This document shows, piece after piece, positions 8,581 to 17,117 of a DNA stretch of 64,000 bases. The stretch's first letter is position 1; each line of letters begins with the position of its first letter. A program made the translations under genes and the position numbers. A model generated the notes under the pieces. It saw only the letters and a list, made by a program, of their open reading frames with translations. It had not been told where the DNA came from and did not search any database. Source of the DNA: Trueperella pyogenes (lineage in GTDB: Bacteria; Actinomycetota; Actinomycetes; Actinomycetales; Actinomycetaceae); contig NZ_JVLH01000006.1 in assembly GCF_001070855.1 (NCBI RefSeq), positions 62,001 through 126,000 on the forward strand. The letters run 5' to 3'.

Positions 8581-10202
8581 GTGTGATCCTTTCCTAAACA
8601 CCGCGACAGTGAGTGTGCATTTGCTTTCATCATGTCGATATACGTCGAGGCATCCGCATCCAAAGTGTCGCCATACAGCCCGCAGACTCGAACACCATTT
8701 TCTTCCGCAACTTGTGCGATCACAGGGTGACGCTTGCGCTTTTCTGGTTCCAAGAAAACCGCGGAAATTTTCATGTTCTTCAAGGTTTCAGCGATGCGTT
8801 TACGATCTGCAATCGAGGCCTCGCTCCCGTCCTGAGCACTCAGGTAACCAGCGATTTCAAAGTCATAGGCGCGCGCAAGATAGGCATAGGCATCGTGTGT
8901 AGTGACTAGCTTTCGATCGAGTGGATTAATGCTCGCGATCGTCTGCGAAACCTCACGGTCAGTCTCATCGAGTTTCGCGATATAGGCCGAGGCATTGGCC
9001 GCGTATTGCGCACTATGCTCCGGGTCGCGCGTTGATAGTGCATTCTCAATAACTCGCACATAGGCCTGCGCGTTATGAATGTCATGCCACGCATGTGGAT
9101 CAATGTCACCGTGGACATGTTTACCAAGCACAGCCTGGGGCAAGACATAGGCCTGCCCATCACCCGAGCCGATAAACTCCCATCCCCGACCTTTGGGAAT
9201 CTGACGCAAAGTACGTGATGGAACATCAATCAGTACTCGCTCGATATCCAAAGAGGCAAGAGTCGAAGGTAAGCCGTTGCTCTCCTCCACGGCTTCGCGT
9301 AGTGGTGCACCCTCAGGGACTCCACCGTCTTTTTCTCGGTCAACCATCAGGGTTAATGCGCCCGACTTCAGGTCCACGGTGATGTCACTGTGGCCTCGTC
9401 GGAGAAGAAAGAGCCCACGGTCGCTGGCAACCTTTTCTGAATCAATTCCCACCGCAAAAGTCACGTGTGAGGGGGGAAGCTCGATGGGCTCAGCGTCAGC
9501 GGTCACCCGCAAGCGTGCTCGTAGATGCAGCGTGTAGACACCGGGCTGAGTAAAAACCCAGCTCATATGTTGGTGTGCTCCAACGGGCAGAATCGAAGTA
9601 TCTGTTGCCCAATGATTACCACCATCAAAACCGTCTCGAGAGGCAAAGGCAATCTCTGGACTTCCAAAACTTGTCGTGATGTAAGCGCATGCGTGCCCTG
9701 GCCCTTCAACGTCAGTCACAGAGAGCTCGACCTGAGACGAGCGTTTTGCCCCGCTTAAGCTTCCGTCACCGTAGACTCGCATTCCAAGCCAAGGCGTATC
9801 TAGGGAGCGATCTTCGACAAGCGGAATTAAGCTACCGCCAAACTTTGCGCTTTCTTCCGCCAAGGACAGTGAAATAGCGTCCTTGGGAAGATTCGCATCG
9901 AGCGCGCGAATCACCGAATGGTCTTCGAGCATCAGATAGTTGGTGACGGCGATATCCGCGTAGGCAATATCGCGAATACCTCTCAGGCTCAGCTCCCACG
10001 AGTGCGGATCTGCACCGTTGGGAATCAGCTGGTGAACATCGACGTAGTCGCCACCGACATTTCGTGCTAAATCAGCCAAGATACCCGTTGTTGCAACAAT
10101 GCTCAGGCGCTGTGATGAGGCATCGGAATGCGGTGCGCAGCCCCCAGTTACTGCAGCAAGAATGCATGTAACGAAGAGCGCTGCAATTCGCGCAATCTTC
10201 AC
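8577..10202 (-). CDS. Anchored-repeat metal ABC transporter, substrate-binding lipoprotein
   Basis: Extracytoplasmic metal-binding protein of the ZnuA/TroA class, 541 residues, far longer than the usual 300. The start is the GTG at 10202, overlapping the previous stop (GTGA). A hydrophobic leader ends in AAVTGGC, giving a lipid-anchored Cys. Family landmarks are NGADPHSWE (metal His), DIDPHAWHDIHNAQAY (metal His) and the VTTHDAYAYLARAY segment. Between about residues 125 and 380 the family's loop is replaced by a surface repeat whose halves appear in reversed order compared with the wall proteins: PWLGMR and HQHMSWVFTQPGVY come first, then RRGHSDITVDL and YVLPQ. It sits centrally in the five-gene operon. 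Confidence 0.88.
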   Translation of the reverse strand: MKIARIAALFVTCILAAVTGGCAPHSDASSQRLSIVATTGILADLARNVGGDYVDVHQLIPNGADPHSWELSLRGIRDIAYADIAVTNYLMLEDHSVIRALDANLPKDAISLSLAEESAKFGGSLIPLVEDRSLDTPWLGMRVYGDGSLSGAKRSSQVELSVTDVEGPGHACAYITTSFGSPEIAFASRDGFDGGNHWATDTSILPVGAHQHMSWVFTQPGVYTLHLRARLRVTADAEPIELPPSHVTFAVGIDSEKVASDRGLFLLRRGHSDITVDLKSGALTLMVDREKDGGVPEGAPLREAVEESNGLPSTLASLDIERVLIDVPSRTLRQIPKGRGWEFIGSGDGQAYVLPQAVLGKHVHGDIDPHAWHDIHNAQAYVRVIENALSTRDPEHSAQYAANASAYIAKLDETDREVSQTIASINPLDRKLVTTHDAYAYLARAYDFEIAGYLSAQDGSEASIADRKRIAETLKNMKISAVFLEPEKRKRHPVIAQVAEENGVRVCGLYGDTLDADASTYIDMMKANAHSLSRCLGKDHT

Positions 10203-12595
10203 TGTCTCACCCGCATGCGAATGGAGACAAAGATGCATCCGCATCCCATCACGAGAGCTGACAAGATCATTGGAACAAGCTCTGTTGTGCTCGAGCCCGT
10301 TGATGCCAAGGTACAGGGCTGTCCCGAGGCAGTGCGGCCGACGATTGCATAAACCAGAGGGCGCCCGTGCTCCCCTGTTCCACCGGCAGCGATCAAAGAT
10401 CCAGCCGTTCCACTCCCGCTTCCGCGCAAGTCCTCGCCACGGGGCGAGACATTCATAGCGATCGTCAGTTGGTAGGAGCCTGGCTCAGTAAAGACCCAAT
10501 TCTGGTGGGCATGGGTATTGGCAGGCAGGGTATAGCTCGTTCCTGCGCCGTCGAAAACGTGAGTGCCGATTCCTGCACCCAAGCTTCCCGATTCAAAAAC
10601 TGCGACATTTCCGGGGCCTTGAACATCAAGGAGAGAGAAACGGACTTGCCCGCTGGTTTCAGTCACAATTTCTTCGCGTTGCGAATTCATTCCGAGCCAC
10701 GGGACCCCTCGAATCTGGGTAGCGGGAATCATCCACACATCTTGCCCGGGCGCTGCGGCATAGCTCAGAGCTTCAGGAGCCTTGATCCTTGCCTTCTCCC
10801 CAAGTGCAAAAGTCATTGATGCGGGGTCTTTCCACACCGCTGGCACAGATCGGTCATCTTTGATTCGCGCGACTAATTGACCATTTTCGATCGCGGGTCC
10901 CAGGTCAAAGTGCCCATCAGTAATTCCGCCTTCGCTACCAACCTGAACGTTCAGGGTCGTAATTGCTTGATTCGGAGTTTCGCTATCGCTTCGGATGCGT
11001 GAGACTTCATCCTCACCTGCTTCTCGGGTAATACGAGTCGGAATACAGCGCTCAGTACCTACGCGCTGTGGCGCATCGCGCGTGAGCGATTCTTCTTCGT
11101 TACCTACTGCGCTTTCTTCAACCGCTGGGGGAAGCACTCCACTGCTCTGAACACTTGAGTTTTGCGGCGTCGACACCCCTTGGGCGCCTCCTACCTCAAT
11201 GAGGTACGTGGCACTACGTGTCGTTTCAAAAGAACCGTCATTTCGATATGCACGCGCTTGAACGCTCAGCTCATAGCTTCCCGCTTGAGAAAACACCCAA
11301 TTCGCATGCGTGTGCGAAAGATAGTCTTGAGCAATTGTTGAGCCGTGTGGATCTAGCTCAAATCCTCCCGAACGCAGTCGCGAGCTACGTCCCGAAAGAA
11401 AGTTTTCGGTCCACAGTGAAATACGTCCTCCGTCGGGATGGGTATAGCTGACATCAAATTCAACGCGTTCAAATCCTGCTGGTGCGAGAGAGAGGACATC
11501 CCATCCGGGCCACGGCAAAGTTGGATCTTGAGTTTGCGGAAGGAAATACCCACTTCCCCCAGCAACAATATCTTGGGGAAGAGAATGCTTGAGTGCCGAG
11601 GAAGGAACGACAAGGCGGATGTCTTCTGCTTCGTGTTGAACTCCAGCTCCGGTGACGTCTTCCATTACCTTCAATACGGGCAGACCCGAATCATCAAGCG
11701 TCATGTAGAAGAGGTCAATATGCCCGTGGTCAAGAACAAGACGGCGCTCGCCAAAGTTCGCGCGAGGAGCCGCTTGGGTGTGCGCACTCATTGACGAGGC
11801 CACTGAAGCTTCGTGTGCCTCTCTTGCCTCTGGGAGCGGGGCTCCCCCACTTTGTACGGGTTCTTGCTCTTGAGCGCTCTTCGGGGACGAAGATTCAGTG
11901 CTCTGTGTGGACTTTTGCGTCTGGGCCTGGGGAGCTTCAATGCTCGCGCTAAACTCGGCCTCGGCGATGAGACGAGGCTCCTGCTCCGGGATTACTTCCT
12001 GAAGGCGAAGACGCAGCGAGCGAATACCAAGCTCAGCAAAGCGTGCATGCAGGGGGCCAGATGCGAAGTCTTCTCCCCTGGCCTCGAGAACAAAGCCCCG
12101 AAAGAATTCATCGGTGCCGTCGATCTCTTCTTCAAACGCACTTCCACGACCGAGATCCCCCAGGGATTCGAGGCCAAGTGAGTGCGGTGCAATTTTTTCC
12201 AGATCTGCAGCACCTGCTCGTGCGCTTAATTCGACGGAATACCGCGAATCCGGTGCAAACACAGAAGGCTTGAAATTAACAGAGAGTTCATAGCCCCCAT
12301 CAATTTCGCGATCAGTGTCACGAGTAACCGGGGTCGTTCGAAGCCGAAGTGCGCCATCATGAAGGGGTAACTCTTCGCCCTTTTCTCCAGCGGTACACGA
12401 AGACTTCAGCGTCTCATTGTTATCCCCAAGGCAGGTCGAAACTTGAAGACTATCGCTTAAAAGGTGCTCATCTTGGGAGGAGGAAAGAGCCTCCGCTTGA
12501 GTCGGGGCTGGAAGAAGAATCCACGTACTCATCACGGCAATAGTGAGCACTAGCGAAAACAGGGCACGCGTTGTCCTGCGGCATAATGATGACAT
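10199..12595 (-). CDS. Cell-wall-anchored repeat protein of the metal ABC locus (two repeats)
   Basis: First gene of the metal-uptake operon, 798 residues. It has a signal peptide (cleavage near PTQAEA), an N-terminal domain (about 35-230), a Ser/Gln/Glu-rich linker, a first surface repeat (about 290-455, GHIDLFY to HTHANWVFSQAGSY), another linker, a second repeat (about 565-720, GHFDLGP to HAHQNWVFTEPGSY), and at the C-terminus LASTG followed by a hydrophobic helix and basic tail. LAxTG is the class E sortase type of sorting signal, so the protein is probably covalently linked to the wall. I use the ATG at 12595 rather than a GTG at 12649, because the longer form would translate through the promoter and operator. 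Conserved His in HxHxxW may bind metal (inference). Confidence 0.85.
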   Translation of the reverse strand: MSSLCRRTTRALFSLVLTIAVMSTWILLPAPTQAEALSSSQDEHLLSDSLQVSTCLGDNNETLKSSCTAGEKGEELPLHDGALRLRTTPVTRDTDREIDGGYELSVNFKPSVFAPDSRYSVELSARAGAADLEKIAPHSLGLESLGDLGRGSAFEEEIDGTDEFFRGFVLEARGEDFASGPLHARFAELGIRSLRLRLQEVIPEQEPRLIAEAEFSASIEAPQAQTQKSTQSTESSSPKSAQEQEPVQSGGAPLPEAREAHEASVASSMSAHTQAAPRANFGERRLVLDHGHIDLFYMTLDDSGLPVLKVMEDVTGAGVQHEAEDIRLVVPSSALKHSLPQDIVAGGSGYFLPQTQDPTLPWPGWDVLSLAPAGFERVEFDVSYTHPDGGRISLWTENFLSGRSSRLRSGGFELDPHGSTIAQDYLSHTHANWVFSQAGSYELSVQARAYRNDGSFETTRSATYLIEVGGAQGVSTPQNSSVQSSGVLPPAVEESAVGNEEESLTRDAPQRVGTERCIPTRITREAGEDEVSRIRSDSETPNQAITTLNVQVGSEGGITDGHFDLGPAIENGQLVARIKDDRSVPAVWKDPASMTFALGEKARIKAPEALSYAAAPGQDVWMIPATQIRGVPWLGMNSQREEIVTETSGQVRFSLLDVQGPGNVAVFESGSLGAGIGTHVFDGAGTSYTLPANTHAHQNWVFTEPGSYQLTIAMNVSPRGEDLRGSGSGTAGSLIAAGGTGEHGRPLVYAIVGRTASGQPCTLASTGSSTTELVPMILSALVMGCGCIFVSIRMRVRQ

Positions 12596-12610
12596 GACCG
12601 TCTCTCTAGA

Positions 12611-12627
12611 ATGATAATCGTTCTCAT
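12611..12627 (-). promoter_or_regulatory. Zur-like operator
   Basis: The 15-base core TGATAATCGTTCTCA matches the Zur-type pattern TGAAAATCGTTTTCA at 13 positions and is an imperfect inverted repeat. It lies 16 bases upstream of the wall protein's ATG and overlaps the predicted transcription start of the promoter at 12632-12661, an ideal place for repression by zinc-loaded Zur. The Zur gene is not in the window. Confidence 0.65.
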
Positions 12628-12631
12628 TCCC

Positions 12632-12661
12632 ATTAAAGAGGGTGGTCACGCCTCAAGTCAA
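12632..12661 (-). promoter_or_regulatory. Sigma-70-type promoter of the anchored metal ABC operon
   Basis: Reading on the minus strand, TTGACT (12661-12656), an 18-base spacer and TTTAAT (12637-12632). The predicted start near 12625 falls inside the Zur-like box. Confidence 0.65.
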
Positions 12662-12682
12662 ATGGACAGCCTGGCTCTAGCT

Positions 12683-13705
12683 CTAATTAAATCCCAACAC
12701 CCACTGAGAAATGTGATAACCAGCCATAATCACCGCACGCCCCGGCTTTGAGCGCATCGCGATCAAACGCCCAAGCAGATCCTTGCGCACTGCGCGGTAC
12801 GCTTCTGGCTTCTTTGCTTGAAGCTGCGCCCAGAGCTCATCCTTACGCGCGAGGTTCTCCTTAGTTCCCGAGCGCAAGAGCATCACTGTGCAGATGACAC
12901 AGTTGATACGCAGATAGTGGACAAGATAGCGGTATAGATGAGGTGGAACCTCATCAGGAGTAGGAATAGCATCAACCATCGCCGCGTTCACCCGCAGCAA
13001 CTGATCAACACGCGAAATCATGACCTGCTCGTTGACCGATTGATCATCACGTCCAATGAAATAGCGGTAAAGATCAACATCAAGATACTCAAAAGTACGG
13101 ACATCAATGACCGGAACAAAAGAGTAAATGAAATCAACATAGAAGGTGTGCTCAGGAAGGACCAGACCAGAGCGACGAACCAAATCTGTCCGCAAGATTA
13201 AGGCATGCATCATCAGATACTGGTCGTACCGGCAACGGCGAATCTGATCCCATGAGATGACGCGATCCCTGGGCATCACATTTCCGTAGCGGATGACTGC
13301 TTTATGACTCTTGCCTTGCTTCTCATACACGTAATTGGCAACCAAAAGATCCAAGGGCTCACCCTGAGCTTCGCGAAGCTCCAAGCGCTCAAGGGCACGC
13401 TTAAGCGCTAAGCGATCCAACCAGTCATCTGCATCAAGGATTTTGAGGTAGCGCCCACGAGCACCTGCAATACCTGCGTTAACAGCACCGCCGTGGCCAG
13501 CGTTCTCCTGATGGATGACACGGATATGCTCCGGGTCCGATTGGACCAATCCATCAGCAATCGCAGCCGTGGCATCGCTTGATCCATCATCAACGATGAG
13601 CACCTCAACCTGGTCAAATCCACGCACTGAAGAGACAGCACGATCGAGGTAATCCTGAGCGTTATACGAAGGAATGACAACGGTGAGCACAAAACTTGGT
13701 TCCAC
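12683..13705 (-). CDS. Family 2 glycosyltransferase
   Basis: GT-A fold, inverting nucleotide-sugar transferase, probably adding a sugar to a surface polysaccharide or glycolipid at the cytoplasmic face. The 340-residue form starts at the GTG at 13705, just before the conserved N-terminal strand (LTVVIPSYNAQDYLDRAVSSV). EVLIVDDGSSDAT follows, then the metal-binding DxD region LKILDADDWLD near residue 100. Upstream in-frame codons to 13813 overlap the divergent PTS promoter region and look non-coding. No membrane helix is clear. It stands alone between the metal operon and the PTS genes, so the acceptor cannot be inferred. Confidence 0.85.
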   Translation of the reverse strand: MEPSFVLTVVIPSYNAQDYLDRAVSSVRGFDQVEVLIVDDGSSDATAAIADGLVQSDPEHIRVIHQENAGHGGAVNAGIAGARGRYLKILDADDWLDRLALKRALERLELREAQGEPLDLLVANYVYEKQGKSHKAVIRYGNVMPRDRVISWDQIRRCRYDQYLMMHALILRTDLVRRSGLVLPEHTFYVDFIYSFVPVIDVRTFEYLDVDLYRYFIGRDDQSVNEQVMISRVDQLLRVNAAMVDAIPTPDEVPPHLYRYLVHYLRINCVICTVMLLRSGTKENLARKDELWAQLQAKKPEAYRAVRKDLLGRLIAMRSKPGRAVIMAGYHISQWVLGFN

Positions 13706-13815
13706 CTGTTGAATGATAGTGCATGAAGCACTCTTTCCTACCGAAATATTATGAAAACATGGTGCTTTTCGGGCTATCCTTGACGAAAGGGCTAATTCGC
13801 AATGGGGAGGCAATT

Positions 13816-14046
13816 ATGAGCCAAGCACAAGAAATCCTGAATGCACTGGGCGGCTGGGATAACCTGACCGACCTTCAGCATTGCATCACCCGAATCCGCG
13901 TTGATTTTAAAGATGATTCGAAGATCGACGAGGCCGCGTTGCGCAAGGCCGGCGCGTTCGGTGTCGTGGTCGTTGGCTCTCACGCACAGATCGTCATGGG
14001 TCCGCAGGCAGAGGAAATTGCAGAGGAAATTAACACACTGAAGTGA
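13816..14046 (+). CDS. PTS EIIB, glucose/N-acetylglucosamine family, free-standing
   Basis: A 76-residue single-domain EIIB that passes phosphate from EIIA to a sugar carried by a separate EIIC. The phospho-cysteine lies in the classical motif HCITRIRVDF (Cys about residue 22). The ATG at 13816 is preceded by GGGGAGG at 13804-13810, which rules out the longer frame from 13723. The stop overlaps the start of the EIIA gene by four bases (GTGA). Its size and split organisation resemble the NagF/Crr arrangement of Streptomyces, so N-acetylglucosamine or glucose is a reasonable guess. No EIIC is present in this window. Confidence 0.88.
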   Translation: MSQAQEILNALGGWDNLTDLQHCITRIRVDFKDDSKIDEAALRKAGAFGVVVVGSHAQIVMGPQAEEIAEEINTLK

Positions 14047-14510
14047 ATCTTCAGCTCCTCTCCCCCATCCCTGGAACCCTGCGAAACCTAGCTGATCTCA
14101 CAGATCCGGTTTTCGCCCAAGAAATTATGGGGCCGGGTTTCGCGATTGTCCCCGACGAGGTGGACACTCTCAACATACTCGCGCCCATAGATGGGACACT
14201 CAGTCACCAGCTTCCTCATGCATGCGCTCTGACAACGCCTGATGGCCTCAGCATTTTGATTCATGCAGGAATTGACACTGTACTACTCAAAGGCAAAGGC
14301 TTTTCAGCACTCCATCAATTAGGACAGCAGATTACTGCTGGCGACCCGCTCATTACATGGGATCTCCGTCCAGCGCGCCAAGCAGGATACGACCTTGACG
14401 TTGTTGTCATTGCTATGCAACCGCCACAAACAGTTTGCGAACTATTAACTATGCCCGGTTCACGCCTAGATACTTTGATGCCCTGCGCTGATGTACGCAG
14501 GGCACCATAA
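14043..14510 (+). CDS. crr: PTS EIIA, glucose (Crr) family
   Basis: Soluble phosphocarrier of the glucose-type phosphotransferase system, 155 residues, accepting phosphate from HPr and donating it to EIIB. The active His is in LIHAGIDTV (about residue 79), and the LSPIPGTL start and DGLSILIHAG core are typical. The GTG start at 14043 overlaps the EIIB stop, showing translational coupling. The second conserved His of the family (normally in a KHA context) appears as PHACAL. Likely serves several EIIB/EIIC partners, including the second EIIB at 16692. Ends just before the convergent malQ gene. Confidence 0.87.
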   Translation: MNLQLLSPIPGTLRNLADLTDPVFAQEIMGPGFAIVPDEVDTLNILAPIDGTLSHQLPHACALTTPDGLSILIHAGIDTVLLKGKGFSALHQLGQQITAGDPLITWDLRPARQAGYDLDVVVIAMQPPQTVCELLTMPGSRLDTLMPCADVRRAP

Positions 14511-14524
14511 AGTAGCTAAATTCC

Positions 14525-16648
14525 CTAGCGAATGTAGCGGTCCACGCTGGTCAAGAATCGCTTGACACGATCGCAATGCGCCATGTCATCAATTAAGACT
14601 TCTTTGCCATTAAAGGCATGAAGCGGAACACACCAATTCGGATACTCAGCATTTGTACCCGGTAGGTTCTGCGGCAATTTCTCACCAACAACGTCCACCA
14701 GAGAAACCGCCAAAAGAAGTGCAGGAGATGCAGCAAGGTAAGCGTGCATCGCAAGAACAAGTTCTTCTTCACTGGGCTCATCGTCGTGAATGAAGCCGCC
14801 TTCTTTCAGGCGCGAAACCATTCGTTCACGTTCAATGCGATCCGCATCGCGAACCTGCTCAAGGTCTTCGACCAAGAGCCCCAACTGATGGCGAAGTTCG
14901 GTGTGAGCACCTTCTAGATAGCCCAATGTCGGAGGCAAATCATGCGTTGTTACTGCCGCAAGGCAAGACCGGCGGTAATGATCCGGCCATAGTGGCCATC
15001 CACTGCCTTCCTTCTCAAACCACAGGACGGAAGTACCCAAAATTCCACGATCATTGAGATAACCGCGAACCCAGGGTTCAACGGTTCCCAAATCTTCGCC
15101 AATGACAACTGCACCGGCCCGCTGGGCCTCGAGCAGCACAATGCCCACCATGGCCTCGTGATCATAGGACACGTAGGCACCCGATTGGGCACCCATCCCT
15201 TCAGGGATCCACCACAAGCGGAAGAGACCGAGGATATGGTCAATACGCACTGCTCCTGCGTACGAGAGCACAGAGCGCAACATTTCCCGAAGCGGTGCAT
15301 ACCCCATTCGCGCAAGAGAGCGGGGTGACCACGGAGGCTGCGCCCAATTTTGCCCCTGCTGAGAGTACATATCCGGAGGCGCACCAACGCTCATACCCGG
15401 AGCGAAAGCATCTGGCATCGACCAAATTTCCGAGCCTTTCGAATGCACTCCCACCGCTAGGTCAGACATGATCCCCATGTCCATTCCCAAACGGCGAGCA
15501 CCTTCTTGAGCGCGAATCAACTGGTCGAAAACAATCCACTGGCACCACTGCCAAAACTCGATTTCGGAGGCGAGACGCTGACGCGCCTGCTCGACACCCG
15601 GAGCATCAATCGAGGAGTAGCGCTGGGGAAGATCAATATCGCCGTTTTCAAAGACCAAAGCGGACCACAGGGCAAAGTTTTCTAAGGACTCCCCTCCTTG
15701 AGCACAAAAACGCTCAAACTGCGCCTGACGACTAATTGATCGAGGGAGCTCAAAAATCTTACGCAGCGCCTTAATCTTTGACTTCCACGAAAGGTCACGG
15801 TCGACAATATCCTCATGACTCCGGGAGGCATGAGCATAACGCGTGACAACCCCGCGTTCCTTACTATCCATGTGCACATACTCATCGATGGCTTCAGGAC
15901 GAATATAGAGGGGGCTGGCCCAGCGACGCGACACGGGAAGGTAAGGCGAATTCTCCTGCGGGAAACCAGGCTGCGGGGCGTGCAGAGGATTGATCTGCAA
16001 GAAGTTTGCGCCATTACGCGCAACAATCGCAGCTAGATCCGCCAGGTCCTGCGTATCCCCCATTCCCCAGGAGCCGCTTGAGCGGGTCGAATACAGTTGA
16101 GCCGCAACTCCCCAGCGCTTGTGCCCATCATCGAGGCGGCTAGAAAGTCGCTGAGGGACAACAACCAGGGTTGACGAGCATTCGCTTCCATCTTCATGGC
16201 GCGCGACAATCCGATGCCATCCAAGAGGCAACCAATTCGGAATTTTAAAGGTGGCACGCCCAATCAGATTTCCATCGACCATCCGCGGCGAAATCCAACG
16301 GTCAAGCTGCTCAAGCTCGTGATGCTGCCCATCTTCGGTCTCAACGTGGCACCAGACGCCCATCCCGTGAGGAACGTGAACAGGAATCTCTGCCTCGTTC
16401 CCCTGGCGACACACCGTAGTGGGAGGAAGGGGTGACAACCAACCAAGATCTTCATTATGGCGAAATGCGTCATCAATTTCGCTCTGCGAAGGTTCTGAAG
16501 AGAGCGAGAAACCCAGTGAATTCAATACTGCAACGAGGGAGGCATCTTCAACGTGCTTCCAGTTTCCATACCAATCCCAGAAACCGGTAGAGACCCCCAC
16601 GGTCTCAGCGAGTTCACGCAGGTGCTCTGTTACCGTCTGACTTGCCAT
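14525..16648 (-). CDS. malQ: 4-alpha-glucanotransferase (amylomaltase)
   Basis: GH77 disproportionating enzyme that transfers glucan chains between maltodextrins, releasing glucose; cytoplasmic, in maltose and glycogen turnover. The 707-residue protein has an N-terminal actinobacterial extension (about 1-180), then the barrel with FLQINPLHAPQPGFPQENSPY, the nucleophile region RIDHILGLFRLWWIPEG (Asp), the acid/base VIGEDLGTVEPWV (Glu) and THDLPPTLGYLEG. The ATG at 16648 has AGAGGGG upstream; a longer frame adds eight residues. It follows a small EIIB gene on the same strand by 43 bases, so the two may share the regulated promoter at 17016. Confidence 0.93.
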   Translation of the reverse strand: MASQTVTEHLRELAETVGVSTGFWDWYGNWKHVEDASLVAVLNSLGFSLSSEPSQSEIDDAFRHNEDLGWLSPLPPTTVCRQGNEAEIPVHVPHGMGVWCHVETEDGQHHELEQLDRWISPRMVDGNLIGRATFKIPNWLPLGWHRIVARHEDGSECSSTLVVVPQRLSSRLDDGHKRWGVAAQLYSTRSSGSWGMGDTQDLADLAAIVARNGANFLQINPLHAPQPGFPQENSPYLPVSRRWASPLYIRPEAIDEYVHMDSKERGVVTRYAHASRSHEDIVDRDLSWKSKIKALRKIFELPRSISRQAQFERFCAQGGESLENFALWSALVFENGDIDLPQRYSSIDAPGVEQARQRLASEIEFWQWCQWIVFDQLIRAQEGARRLGMDMGIMSDLAVGVHSKGSEIWSMPDAFAPGMSVGAPPDMYSQQGQNWAQPPWSPRSLARMGYAPLREMLRSVLSYAGAVRIDHILGLFRLWWIPEGMGAQSGAYVSYDHEAMVGIVLLEAQRAGAVVIGEDLGTVEPWVRGYLNDRGILGTSVLWFEKEGSGWPLWPDHYRRSCLAAVTTHDLPPTLGYLEGAHTELRHQLGLLVEDLEQVRDADRIERERMVSRLKEGGFIHDDEPSEEELVLAMHAYLAASPALLLAVSLVDVVGEKLPQNLPGTNAEYPNWCVPLHAFNGKEVLIDDMAHCDRVKRFLTSVDRYIR

Positions 16649-16691
16649 AAGGTCCCCTCTGAAATACAGCAATGCTCTTCTATTTTATGGG

Positions 16692-16976
16692 TTAGAGAAG
16701 AGCAGGTGAGACCGATCTTTGTGTGCCAGCAGACACATCCTGCGGTAGACACAGGTGAAGCATCTGCAAGGCGATCTTTCCAGCCCCTGCTCCGAGAACA
16801 ATTTGGATCACGTGTCCCGAACGCACAACTGCAAGGACTTCAGGAAGACGAAGAGCCATGTCATCAACCTTTTCAGGCGACTTCACTTCAATCCGAATAC
16901 GCAGCATGCACGGTTCAATATCTTGGATATTTGATGCTCCCCCCAGAGATTGGAGAAGAAGCGCTGCCGTTTCCAC
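16692..16976 (-). CDS. Second free-standing PTS EIIB domain protein
   Basis: Single EIIB domain of about 94 residues with the phospho-cysteine in EPCMLRIRIEV (Cys near residue 22), followed by the family's VLAVVRSGHVIQIVLGAGAGKI segment and a Ser/Pro-rich tail. I start it at the GTG at 16976; a longer frame to 17045 would run through the promoter and inverted repeat. The usual CxTRLR is changed to CMLRIR, so it is a diverged member. Same strand as malQ, 43 bases upstream of it, which suggests a maltose or related alpha-glucoside PTS whose EIIC lies elsewhere. Confidence 0.8.
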   Translation of the reverse strand: METAALLLQSLGGASNIQDIEPCMLRIRIEVKSPEKVDDMALRLPEVLAVVRSGHVIQIVLGAGAGKIALQMLHLCLPQDVSAGTQRSVSPALL

Positions 16977-17006
16977 GCCTAATTCCCTTTCAGAAACAAG
17001 TGACCT

Positions 17007-17031
17007 ATCACTCACAATATATATGAGTGAT
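17007..17031 (-). promoter_or_regulatory. Operator-like inverted repeat upstream of EIIB-malQ
   Basis: Perfect 8-bp arms ATCACTCA (17007-17014) and TGAGTGAT (17024-17031) around a nine-base AT-rich centre. It covers the -10 element of the promoter listed next. Symmetry suggests a dimeric repressor; the family is not identifiable. Confidence 0.6.
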
Positions 17032-17045
17032 GCAATTTGGTGCAA
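17016..17045 (-). promoter_or_regulatory. Promoter of the EIIB-malQ unit
   Basis: On the minus strand TTGCAC (17045-17040), 18-base spacer, TATATT (17021-17016). The -10 lies inside the inverted repeat at 17007-17031. Confidence 0.5.
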
Positions 17046-17117
17046 TACGTCACTTTCTGCAACTTGTAATACAGGAATGCACTGATTTTTAGACGCAAAG
17101 TTAGAGACAATATAGCC

